From JAGOQQ01 sp031973235 (GTDB lineage: Bacteria > Patescibacteriota > Minisyncoccia > Phycocordibacterales > UBA9973), in assembly GCA_031973235.1 (NCBI GenBank), contig DALYDM010000025.1, forward strand, positions 1 to 7,482: DNA of 7,482 nt. Reading direction: 5' to 3'. The notes beneath the pieces are model-generated. The model ran no database searches and was not told the origin of the DNA. It was given only the letters and a program-made list of their open reading frames with translations. Position numbers and translations under genes: made by a program. Shown here piece by piece: positions 1-5,477 of this stretch (the stretch's first letter is position 1; each line of letters begins with the position of its first letter).

Positions 1-402
1 GAGTTTATCCCAACGAAGGAAAGTTGTTGCAAAAATAACCTTTTTATTTTTGGGAGAAAAATAAAACTCATCAAGTTTTCGACCAACCTCATCTTGTGCA
101 AGATATATATCACAGTCTTCATCAATTTCAGTATAGTCATTAAACTGACGTGCTTTAAAAAGCTTTACCGGACTAAACTTCTCATGAATAGACCTAACCA
201 TACTTACAACATGACGAGGTTCAACAGCACGAACATCTCTTTGTAGATAATCAAGGCCGCAAACAACAAGGAAATCAATCACTTCTTTTGAAACGACATA
301 AACTTCGTCAATTTCATTAGAAATAAAGAATNNNNNNNNNNCCAAAAATCCACGATGCACAACTGGAATATAACCGACAAATACTTTTTTCCTATTTCTC
401 AT
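1..402 (-). CDS. Partial protein, possibly the N-terminal part of a deoxycytidylate-deaminase-family protein (3' end beyond window, internal gap)
   Basis: The reading frame was found by translating the minus strand by hand. It starts at an ATG at 400-402 with MRNRKKVFVGYIPVVHRGFL, enters the ten-N gap, and resumes at position 330 with FFISNEIDEVYVVSKEVIDF. It stays open to the window edge, ending FATTFLRWDKL. The ten Ns plus flanking bases equal four codons, so the frame is kept if the gap length is real. The start overlaps the stop of the upstream nucleotidyltransferase gene by 11 bases, which suggests co-transcription and translational coupling. From memory, CPR genomes carry deaminase-family proteins with an N-terminal extension opening with a VAYVPVLHxGY-like strand and ending with an FLRW motif before the zinc-binding deaminase domain. 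The strings here resemble that, but the catalytic domain would lie outside the window, so the family call is tentative. The existence of a gene is more secure. Confidence 0.6.
   Translation of the reverse strand, partial: MRNRKKVFVGYIPVVHRGFLXXXXFFISNEIDEVYVVSKEVIDFLVVCGLDYLQRDVRAVEPRHVVSMVRSIHEKFSPVKLFKARQFNDYTEIDEDCDIYLAQDEVGRKLDEFYFSPKNKKVIFATTFLRWDKL
332..341. other. Assembly gap of ten N
   Basis: Ten consecutive N bases interrupt the partial gene at the left edge. The round number suggests a scaffolding placeholder or a masked join, not a measured gap. Both flanks translate in the same minus-strand frame when the gap is taken as exactly ten bases, so the true length may be ten or differ from it by a multiple of three. 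Confidence 0.97.
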
Positions 403-994
403 TCTCTTCGTTTTTAAAGTATTCTTCAATCTTCCCGGTTAGAAAATTTGCAAGCTGCTTTCCTCCATCAACTAACATTTTTCTGATTTTTGCTGTTGTG
501 GAAGTCGTTGACTGAGGAGGAAGTACAATTATCTCCCCACAATCCTCTTTATGTTTCTTGAAGATGCTTTCAACGAAGCCAGGTCGAGTTGATTCAGATA
601 TAACGAGCACATCTGGCTGAAGGAATCTTACCAACACTTCCCCGTCTTTATCTGAACCGACATTCAAAAGTGTAACGAGATCAACGGACCTTAAGTCACC
701 TATTATGAAAAGTCTTTCGTCCTGTGGGTTCATCGGTCTGTTGGGCTCTTTAAATGAACGCGTGAGTTCATCACTGTCAACACCGACAATCAACACATCA
801 CCACATTCTTTTGCTTTGCGTAGATACTTTGCGTGACCAACATGGAATAAATCCCATGTTCCACTCGTGATTACAATTTTCTTTCCTTGAGACTTCAAGA
901 AATCGACAACCTCCTTAAGTTCATTCCAGTCAAGAATGCATCTTTCTTCCGGGGTAGAGTGTTGCTCAAACACCCTAAATACATTAGTTTTCAT
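392..994 (-). CDS. Cytidylyltransferase-like nucleotidyltransferase (RfaE/HldE C-terminal type)
   Basis: This 200-residue protein has the hallmarks of the HxGH nucleotidyltransferase superfamily. The nucleotide-binding strand and loop occupy residues 40-54 with TSGTWDLFHVGH, where HVGH is 51-54. The following GDVLIVGVDSD (65-75) matches the second strand, and RPMNPQDERLFII (86-98) matches the RPxxxxxxR region of ADP-heptose synthase and glycerol-3-phosphate cytidylyltransferase relatives. The C-terminal STTAKIR (165-171) fits the ISSTxxIR signature. Such enzymes transfer a nucleotide from CTP or ATP to a phosphorylated sugar or alcohol in the cytoplasm, usually to build activated envelope precursors; the substrate cannot be read here. 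An N-terminal stretch of about 35 residues precedes the fold. The stop overlaps the next gene's start by 11 bases. There is no Shine-Dalgarno at normal spacing; AGAGGAAAC lies about 20 bases upstream, too far. No clear promoter was found between the gene and the terminator at 1042-1072. Confidence 0.88.
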   Translation of the reverse strand: MKTNVFRVFEQHSTPEERCILDWNELKEVVDFLKSQGKKIVITSGTWDLFHVGHAKYLRKAKECGDVLIVGVDSDELTRSFKEPNRPMNPQDERLFIIGDLRSVDLVTLLNVGSDKDGEVLVRFLQPDVLVISESTRPGFVESIFKKHKEDCGEIIVLPPQSTTSTTAKIRKMLVDGGKQLANFLTGKIEEYFKNEENEK

Positions 995-1041
995 ATCAAT
1001 GTTCAGTTTTAGTTTCCTCTACCCTACCACACAATATGACC

Positions 1042-1072
1042 AAAAGAAAAGCCCGCCGAAAAGGCGAGCTTT
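1042..1072 (-). terminator. Rho-independent terminator after the unidentified 154-residue gene
   Basis: An inverted repeat pairs AAAGC (1048-1052) with GCTTT (1068-1072) and CGCC (1054-1057) with GGCG (1063-1066), with one C-A mismatch and a five-base loop. On the minus strand it is followed by a T-rich run encoded by 1042-1050. It begins 12 bases past the stop at 1084 and separates that gene from the nucleotidyltransferase gene. Confidence 0.85.
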
Positions 1073-1083
1073 CACATATCTAA

Positions 1084-1548
1084 CTAATAGAAATTTTCCG
1101 AACCCTCAGAAACAAGGGCTTTAACTCCATTGCCAAACTGTGAATCGTGTGAGTAAGTAATGATACTTACTCCTTCATTTATTACACCCGAAACAACATC
1201 TTTGATTAAATCAATTTTTTTCATATCGGGAACATATCCCACATCTACTGAAATAGCAAACTTCACTCCTTCTTGCTTTTTTAGCATTTTGATGAGATGT
1301 ATATTTTTAGAAGAAAGTGATTCTTCATCACTGCAATCAAAAATAACGACATGACTGTCTGCCACAAGAGACCGTACGTACTCTTCATACGCATGATGAC
1401 CAGTAACGATATGAGAATCTTTTTCCTCTAATTGATGAAGTTTTATTCTCAAAAAATCTGACTTTTGAGATAGTCGGTTGATCATAAAACGAGTGTTGGT
1501 GTTTTCAGGACTTTTCCTGTGGCCGATCAGAATGATGGTGTTGCGCAT
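1084..1548 (-). CDS. Unidentified 154-residue alpha/beta protein
   Basis: I do not recognise this protein. It opens with a hydrophobic strand and loop (MRNTIILIGHRKSP) and alternates strands and helices: strands near 4-10, 33-38, 66-71 (HVVIFDC), 96-102 and 127-132, and helices near 19-28, 81-92 and 112-125. This is the pattern of a small Rossmann-like cytoplasmic domain. The segment ADSHVVIFDCSDEES (63-77) is reminiscent of the sDvvIaD strand in nucleoside 2-deoxyribosyltransferase-like and TIR-like folds, but no catalytic set can be assigned, so this is only a hint. There is no signal peptide or membrane segment. The gene is transcribed alone, with a promoter candidate at 1585-1613 and a terminator at 1042-1072. 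The leader is AT-rich and lacks a Shine-Dalgarno sequence. Confidence 0.75.
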   Translation of the reverse strand: MRNTIILIGHRKSPENTNTRFMINRLSQKSDFLRIKLHQLEEKDSHIVTGHHAYEEYVRSLVADSHVVIFDCSDEESLSSKNIHLIKMLKKQEGVKFAISVDVGYVPDMKKIDLIKDVVSGVINEGVSIITYSHDSQFGNGVKALVSEGSENFY

Positions 1549-1584
1549 ATTTTATATTTGGTTTTATTAATGAACAGGAGTATC

Positions 1585-1613
1585 ACAATACCACACTTTA
1601 GAACAAAAATCAA
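1585..1613 (-). promoter_or_regulatory. Candidate promoter for the 154-residue gene
   Basis: On the minus strand TTGATT (1613-1608) is separated by exactly 17 bases from TATTGT (1590-1585). A TG sits one base ahead of the -10 box, giving an extended -10 element. The predicted start of transcription leaves a leader of roughly 30 bases before the ATG at 1548. The -35 box lies within the T-rich tail of the rplK terminator, so the two elements share sequence. The boxes match the consensus only in part. Confidence 0.5.
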
Positions 1614-1639
1614 AACACCTCACAGATGTGAGGTGTTTT
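1603..1639 (-). terminator. Rho-independent terminator after rplK
   Basis: A perfect 12-base-pair stem pairs 1612-1623 (AAAACACCTCAC) with 1628-1639 around a four-base AGAT loop. On the minus strand the stem ends in TTTT and is followed by a further T-rich run. It lies 10 bases past the rplK stop at 1650, so rplK transcription should end here without reading into another ribosomal protein gene. Confidence 0.93.
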
Positions 1640-1649
1640 GTATATAGTA

Positions 1650-2075
1650 CTAGTCGATGACTGTGATTCCCGCAGCTCGTGCTGAACCTTCAATAATCTT
1701 CATTGCTCCTTCGATGTCTTTCGCATTGAGATCAGGCATTTTTTTCTCTGCGATTTCACGAATTTTTGCTCGTGTAATCTTGCCTACCTTTGAAGTATTT
1801 GGCTTTCCTGATCCCTTCTCTACTCCAGCAGCTTTGAAAATAAGTTCAGATGCCTTTGGAGTTTTTACTACGAAATCGTATGTTCGATCTTCATATACAG
1901 TGATAAGAACTCGAACATTTTCACCCATCATTGATGAAGATGCTGCGTTGAACTTAGTCACGAAATCTCCAATGTTGATTCCAGCCTGTCCAAGTGTTGG
2001 TCCGAGTGGTGGAGCTGGTGTAGCTTTCCCTGCTGGAGCCATCACTTTTACTCTTTTGATAATTTTCTTTGCCAT
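1650..2075 (-). CDS. rplK: 50S ribosomal protein L11 (uL11)
   Basis: This is a full-length 141-residue L11. The N-terminal domain (about 1-70) carries the family signature APAGKATPAPPLGPTLGQ at 13-30, with the conserved proline pair and the GINIGDF turn, and the strand ITVYEDRTYDFVVKTP. The C-terminal RNA-binding domain (about 75-141) has EKGSGKPNTSKVGKIT (86-101) and the closing helix KIREIAEKKMPDLNAKD. L11 binds 23S rRNA in the GTPase-associated centre and forms the base of the L10/L12 stalk. Upstream lie nusG and secE, the usual bacterial neighbours. However, rplK here has its own promoter (2151-2182) and terminator (1603-1639), and rplA does not follow. No Shine-Dalgarno sequence precedes the ATG; the preceding bases are CTTTTTAC. 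Confidence 0.99.
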   Translation of the reverse strand: MAKKIIKRVKVMAPAGKATPAPPLGPTLGQAGINIGDFVTKFNAASSSMMGENVRVLITVYEDRTYDFVVKTPKASELIFKAAGVEKGSGKPNTSKVGKITRAKIREIAEKKMPDLNAKDIEGAMKIIEGSARAAGITVID

Positions 2076-2150
2076 GTAAAAAGTGTTTAGTTTATAGTTG
2101 AATTAGTTTTTTGAGGAAAACTATATCCTAGAAGCAAACGCGTAACAGTG

Positions 2151-2182
2151 AGTATATTACTTGAATTTACCCATAATGTCAA
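2151..2182 (-). promoter_or_regulatory. Strong sigma70-type promoter of rplK
   Basis: On the minus strand a perfect TTGACA (2182-2177) is followed after 17 bases by TAATAT (2159-2154). A shifted alternative -10, TATACT, lies at 2156-2151. Transcription should start near 2147, leaving a leader of about 70 bases with no ATG before rplK. In that leader TAGTTTT can pair with AAAACTA around a six-base loop, or TATAGTT can pair with a later AACTATA, but both stems are AU-rich and weak. The -35 box begins four bases past the end of the nusG terminator. Confidence 0.8.
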
Positions 2183-2186
2183 CGTA

Positions 2187-2217
2187 GTAAAAAACAGCAC
2201 GCAGTGCTGTTTTTTAC
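2187..2217 (-). terminator. Rho-independent terminator after nusG
   Basis: A perfect 14-base inverted repeat (2187-2200 with 2204-2217) flanks a three-base loop. Read on the minus strand the core is CAGCAC/GUGCUG followed by six T. It starts four bases after the nusG stop codon at 2222-2224 and uncouples nusG from rplK. Confidence 0.95.
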
Positions 2218-2221
2218 ATGA

Positions 2222-2767
2222 TTACATCTTCTTGACTTGCAAGAAATCAAGTTCTACCGGGGTTTCTCGTCCGAACATCGATACGAGAACTTTAACTTTT
2301 CCGCGTTCATGATCAATATCATTTACTTTTCCTTCGAGATCTTTGAATGGTCCATCAGCAATAAGTACAATCTCTCCTTTCTCGACTTCGATTGCATGAC
2401 GTGCTGTACTCTTGTCCATTCGTCCAAACAAAAAGTCTACTTCTTCTTTCTTGAGTGGAACAGGATTCACACCAGCACCAACAAACCCTGTTACGCGTGG
2501 AGTGTTTCGAACAACAAACCATGAATCATCAGTCACTATCATGTCTACAAGAATATATCCAGGATAAATTTTTTCTTCTGTTTCAACACGCTTTCCGGCT
2601 TTGATTTTAATTTTTTTCTCGGTTGGAACAATAACATTAAAAATCTTGTCTTCCATTCCAAGTGAATCTATACGCTGTCTCAAATTTCGAAGAACTGCAT
2701 TTTCATACCCTGCATATGTATGAATCGCGTACCAATTTCGTTGTTGATTTTGCTCTTGTTTTGACAT
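2222..2767 (-). CDS. nusG: Transcription termination/antitermination factor NusG
   Basis: This 181-residue protein matches the normal length of bacterial NusG. The NGN domain (about 10-117) opens with NWYAIHTYAGYENAV and includes the core EEKIYPGYILVDM (64-76) and VRNTPRVTGFVG (86-97). The KOW domain begins at about 128 with EKGEIVLIADGPFKDLEGKV and ends in VELDFLQVKKM. NusG binds the RNA polymerase clamp through NGN and suppresses pausing; KOW contacts Rho or the ribosomal protein S10. No extra domain is inserted. It lies 13 bases downstream of secE and is probably in the same transcript, which ends at 2187-2217. The 13-base gap lacks a Shine-Dalgarno sequence. Confidence 0.99.
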   Translation of the reverse strand: MSKQEQNQQRNWYAIHTYAGYENAVLRNLRQRIDSLGMEDKIFNVIVPTEKKIKIKAGKRVETEEKIYPGYILVDMIVTDDSWFVVRNTPRVTGFVGAGVNPVPLKKEEVDFLFGRMDKSTARHAIEVEKGEIVLIADGPFKDLEGKVNDIDHERGKVKVLVSMFGRETPVELDFLQVKKM

Positions 2768-2780
2768 GATATTCTACAAA

Positions 2781-2960
2781 TTAAGATACTAGTAATTTGA
2801 TTGCGTTTGCAAACAAGTAATCAAAGAATCCCAAGAATGCTGCGACAACAACCGACAATACGATAACAATCACAGTAAACGAAATAGTTTGCTGGCGAGT
2901 TGGCCAGTTTACATGCTTCATTTCAGTTTTTGTCTCCTTGATGTAATTAAAAAGTCCCAT
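2781..2960 (-). CDS. secE: Preprotein translocase subunit SecE (short form)
   Basis: This 59-residue protein starts MGLFNYIKETKTEMKHVNWP and ends KLLVS. It is recognisable from the SecE signature: an amphipathic helix with the conserved EMKHVNWPTR segment (13-22), lying on the cytoplasmic membrane face, then one transmembrane helix at about 27-46 (hydrophobic I, V, L, A and F). SecE clamps the two halves of SecY and is essential for Sec-dependent export. The single-membrane-span form is usual outside enterobacteria. It precedes nusG by 13 bases, the standard bacterial order. The start codon follows an AT-rich leader without a Shine-Dalgarno sequence; a possible 18-codon leader ORF stops six bases upstream. 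No tRNA-Trp or rpmG lies upstream, unlike many bacteria. Confidence 0.96.
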   Translation of the reverse strand: MGLFNYIKETKTEMKHVNWPTRQQTISFTVIVIVLSVVVAAFLGFFDYLFANAIKLLVS

Positions 2961-2966
2961 AATATA

Positions 2967-3023
2967 TCAAAAGTTAAATACGATAAAGGTTTTCCTGTTA
3001 CAAAAAACCGCCCCGGAGGGCAT
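2967..3023 (-). CDS. Possible 18-residue leader peptide ahead of secE
   Basis: The minus strand reads MPSGAVFCNRKTFIVFNF then TGA. The ATG at 3023-3021 coincides with the predicted transcription start, seven bases past the TAATAT box, so it could be a leaderless ORF. The stop lies six bases before the secE ATG. Its first codons span the hairpin at 3002-3021, so a translating ribosome would melt it. An open frame this short is easily expected by chance and the peptide resembles nothing I know; only the positional coincidences argue for it. Confidence 0.25.
   Translation of the reverse strand: MPSGAVFCNRKTFIVFNF
3002..3021 (-). promoter_or_regulatory. Attenuator-like hairpin at the 5' end of the secE-nusG transcript
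   Basis: On the minus strand GCCC (3021-3018) pairs with GGGC (3013-3010) around a UCCG loop, which is a UNCG-type tetraloop closed by C-G and hence unusually stable for a short stem. It is followed by GG and six U (3007-3002), the layout of an intrinsic terminator. The GGUUUU run can alternatively pair with AAAACC about ten bases downstream, hiding the U-tract. With only four to five base pairs it may instead be a 5'-end stabilising hairpin or a pause site. Confidence 0.4.
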
Positions 3024-3029
3024 GCTTTT

Positions 3030-3058
3030 ATATTACTTTTTATGGAGAGATATGTCAA
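3030..3058 (-). promoter_or_regulatory. Strong sigma70-type promoter of secE-nusG
   Basis: On the minus strand TTGACA (3058-3053) is separated by exactly 17 bases from TAATAT (3035-3030). Both hexamers and the spacer length are identical to those of the rplK promoter at 2151-2182, while the spacer sequences differ apart from the AAG that ends both. Transcription should start near 3023, giving a leader of about 62 bases. It lies 10 bases past the terminator stem of the upstream operon. Confidence 0.8.
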
Positions 3059-3068
3059 ATTTCACCAT

Positions 3069-3098
3069 ATTAAAACCCCCAACACGGGGGGTTTTAAT
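3069..3098 (-). terminator. Rho-independent terminator of the FKBP-adaptor-SIMPL operon
   Basis: A perfect 12-base-pair stem pairs 3069-3080 (ATTAAAACCCCC) with 3087-3098 around a six-base loop. On the minus strand the five G are followed by UUUU and a U-rich run. The last base of the SIMPL stop codon is the first base of the stem, so gene end and terminator are fused. Confidence 0.88.
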
Positions 3099-3892
3099 TA
3101 GCGAATTTTATAAGTTATTGTCACACGAGAAGTAATTTTATTTTCTCCTTTTGGAAGTTCTGGTGCTGACGCTTCCGATGTTGCTACATCTGCCATTCCA
3201 GCTTTAGCATAGTACATTGGGTAAGGAGTAGAACCATCTTCATTAAATGACACGATTTCTACCAATCTTACACCAAGGTCTTTTGCGAGAATTTTCGCTT
3301 TTGACTTAGCATCATCAATCGCAAGCTTTCGAGCCTGAGCATTTAGTGCATCTTCATCACCTACTGTAAAATTTGGTCCATTCATATCAGAAACACCAAT
3401 CTTTGCGAGTCCTTCGAGTACAGGGCTCACTTTCTCTGTGTTTTTGATTTTTACCACAATTGATTGTGATACTTCATAGCCAATAATGACTGGGGTGTTT
3501 GGTCGAGGAGACGGACATCCAATCGCCATACATACTACTTCATTGTTTCCGTAATCATATTTTGGGTATGAAGTATATGATTGTGTTTTTATTTCTTTCT
3601 CTTCTATACCCTGTTCTTGTAACAACGCTAGAGTCTGTGCAACTTTATCACTTACAACCTTTTGAGCATCAGAGAGTACCTTTGCATCATTTCTCACAGA
3701 AAAACTAATCTCTGCAGTATCTGGCACGGCAAACGCTTCACCTTCACCTGTCACGGTGATGGTATTATAATTTTCTTCACCTGATCCTCGGACATCTGAA
3801 ATAAGTCTCACTGCAAACATAATTGTAAGCACTCCGATCAATCCAAAAAGTGCTTTACCAATCTTTTGAATAAGGGGGTTTTGTAAATCCAT
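3098..3892 (-). CDS. Membrane-anchored SIMPL (DUF541) domain protein
   Basis: This 264-residue protein has one N-terminal membrane segment (about 12-33, GKALFGLIGVLTIMFAVRL) acting as an uncleaved anchor, then an extracytoplasmic SIMPL domain. Family features are the opening TITVTGEGEAFAVPDTAEI (44-62), the alternating pattern SFSVRNDA, the middle strand VIIGYEVSQSIVVKIKN (135-151), the helix QARKLAIDDAKSKAKILAKD (186-205) and the closing SRVTITYKIR. SIMPL proteins form oligomers outside the cytoplasmic membrane; their biochemical role is poorly defined. A loop with C121 and C126 could form a disulfide. It is the last gene of a probable operon behind the FKBP and adaptor genes, 62 bases after the adaptor stop, with no terminator between. 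A TATAAG box in that gap has no convincing -35 partner. No Shine-Dalgarno sequence is seen. Confidence 0.9.
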   Translation of the reverse strand: MDLQNPLIQKIGKALFGLIGVLTIMFAVRLISDVRGSGEENYNTITVTGEGEAFAVPDTAEISFSVRNDAKVLSDAQKVVSDKVAQTLALLQEQGIEEKEIKTQSYTSYPKYDYGNNEVVCMAIGCPSPRPNTPVIIGYEVSQSIVVKIKNTEKVSPVLEGLAKIGVSDMNGPNFTVGDEDALNAQARKLAIDDAKSKAKILAKDLGVRLVEIVSFNEDGSTPYPMYYAKAGMADVATSEASAPELPKGENKITSRVTITYKIR

Positions 3893-3954
3893 ATTGTAAT
3901 TATTATCTTATAAGTACCTAGATAACGCTAAAACGATACATGTGTGACAAAAAC

Positions 3955-5475
3955 CTATTTAGAAGAGTCCTGCTCTACAAGTGATGTAACAACAGACTCA
4001 CCAAATGAAAGCCCTGAAGTGATTTCCTGCATCATTCCATCTGCAAGCAAGCCTGTTGATACAATCCTCTTTTCATATTCGCTTTTCTCATCATCCACTA
4101 CAACATATACAAATGGCATGCCGTTGTCGTCATACACTGCTCGAAATGGGACAGACACAGCCATGTCTTTCTTGTCTATGAGGATTGTAGCAGTAGCAGT
4201 CATCCCTGCCTTTATTTCGGATGCGTCATCAAATGTAGCAGTGATTTTATAATTCACCACATCAGCATTTTTTGTAGCAGACAAATCAACTTCTTTTACT
4301 ACTGCTGAAAATTTCTTCGCATCACCGAATGCATCCAATAGTATCGTTGCTGTTTGGCCTTCTTTGATGAGTGAAATATTTTCTTCATTTACTAGACCTT
4401 CAAAGTACAAATTAGAAATATCTTGCAATACCATTGCTTGTTCTTCAGCCTTTGCAAGTTCGCCGATTGATATATCAATTGCAGTAATGGTTCCATCTGT
4501 GGGTGCACGAAGTATTTTCTTTTCTACTTTTGCTTGAGCTGCTTCTACTTTTCCTTGAGCACTAATAACTTCTGCGTATGCAATTTCACTTTCAATATTT
4601 CCACTTGAAAACTCAGCTTGTTTTTCAAGAATTGATCGCTTTGCATTATCAATTTCAATTTTTCTTGTCTCAAGTGCCAAATTATATGCATTCAAGTTTG
4701 TTGCATATGATGTACTTCTTTTGTTTGGAATCGACACAATCCATGTCTCACCTCCCTGAAAATCTTCAGGCCATTTTATATACAACCCACGTGCTCCAAG
4801 TGGAACAGATGAAGTAGTACTTACAGTTCCTGACCCATTTTCTAGACCAGTAACTCGAAATGAGTATCCGGATGATGCGTTTGAAGCATACATTGTGATA
4901 ATGTATTCTCCTTCAACTGTTGAATTATAGACTCCAGAAATAACTGGCGCCAATGATGACCCATTGTCTGCCGAATCAGGCACAGCCTCAAGATCATCTG
5001 AAAACAGTGTTCTTTCTGCATTTCTTACAAGAACGTTTTGCTCTGAGGTAACATTCTCCAAACTTCCTTCAGCAGACTCAAGTGTACGAAATGCTTTCTT
5101 GTAATTCGCTTGAGCGACAAGGAGTGCTCCTCTTGCCTGTGTGAGCTCTGCCTGTTCCTCGAGCTGGTCAATAGTAGCGAGCACTTGTCCTTTTTTTACT
5201 TTGTCTCCAACTTTAACTTTGATATCTTTGACTTCACCACTTTGATCGAAGCTTAGATTTAGGTTGGTCTGACTTGTCACCTCACCTGTTGCGACAACCG
5301 TTTTCTGCAGCACACCCTCAACAACAGGTTCAACAATAATATCAGCTGGATTGTTGCTTTTACGTACCACAAGAATAACAATGAACGCAATAAGGAGTGT
5401 TCCCATCCAGTATCTTTTTCGCGAAATGAAAATATATGCGAAATTTTTTATTTTTTCAACAATGGTTTTATTCAT
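3955..5475 (-). CDS. HlyD/RND-type periplasmic adaptor (membrane fusion) protein with an inserted beta-rich region
   Basis: This 506-residue protein has an N-terminal membrane anchor (about 24-37) after a basic stretch. The first lipoyl-like half carries SFDQSGEVKDIKVKVGDKV (75-93) and GQVLATID. A coiled-coil helix runs about 104-156, a second helix about 260-320, and the second lipoyl half is ILRAPTDGTITAIDISIGEL (321-340). A beta-barrel follows (about 355-435), then a membrane-proximal domain with SVPFRAVYDDNGMPFVYVV. Such adaptors link an inner-membrane ABC or RND pump to outer components. Residues about 157-258 are unusual: a non-helical glycine/serine/threonine-rich stretch sits where the tip of the helical hairpin should be. 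No transporter gene follows; the next gene encodes the SIMPL protein. It starts two bases after the FKBP stop, so the two are surely co-transcribed. Confidence 0.9.
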   Translation of the reverse strand: MNKTIVEKIKNFAYIFISRKRYWMGTLLIAFIVILVVRKSNNPADIIVEPVVEGVLQKTVVATGEVTSQTNLNLSFDQSGEVKDIKVKVGDKVKKGQVLATIDQLEEQAELTQARGALLVAQANYKKAFRTLESAEGSLENVTSEQNVLVRNAERTLFSDDLEAVPDSADNGSSLAPVISGVYNSTVEGEYIITMYASNASSGYSFRVTGLENGSGTVSTTSSVPLGARGLYIKWPEDFQGGETWIVSIPNKRSTSYATNLNAYNLALETRKIEIDNAKRSILEKQAEFSSGNIESEIAYAEVISAQGKVEAAQAKVEKKILRAPTDGTITAIDISIGELAKAEEQAMVLQDISNLYFEGLVNEENISLIKEGQTATILLDAFGDAKKFSAVVKEVDLSATKNADVVNYKITATFDDASEIKAGMTATATILIDKKDMAVSVPFRAVYDDNGMPFVYVVVDDEKSEYEKRIVSTGLLADGMMQEITSGLSFGESVVTSLVEQDSSK

Positions 5476-5477
5476 GA

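Noticed and set aside
1015..1043. Promoter for the nucleotidyltransferase gene (TTGGTC with TAGAGG or TAGGGT)
   Set aside because: No -10 box of reasonable quality occurs at 16-18 base spacing. A promoter or read-through must exist, but I cannot place it.
1657..2079. 140-codon open frame on the plus strand opposite rplK
   Set aside because: It mirrors the codon structure of the unmistakable rplK gene; the predicted protein has no family features, and no promoter or start context supports it.
2961..3068. tRNA-Trp or rpmG upstream of secE, as in many bacteria
   Set aside because: The stretch is too short and is filled by the leader, promoter and terminator flank; no cloverleaf or L33 frame is visible.
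3893..3954. Separate promoter for the SIMPL gene using TATAAG in the 62-base gap
   Set aside because: The -35 region at the right spacing is CGTTTT-like and unconvincing, and there is no terminator after the adaptor gene, so co-transcription is preferred.
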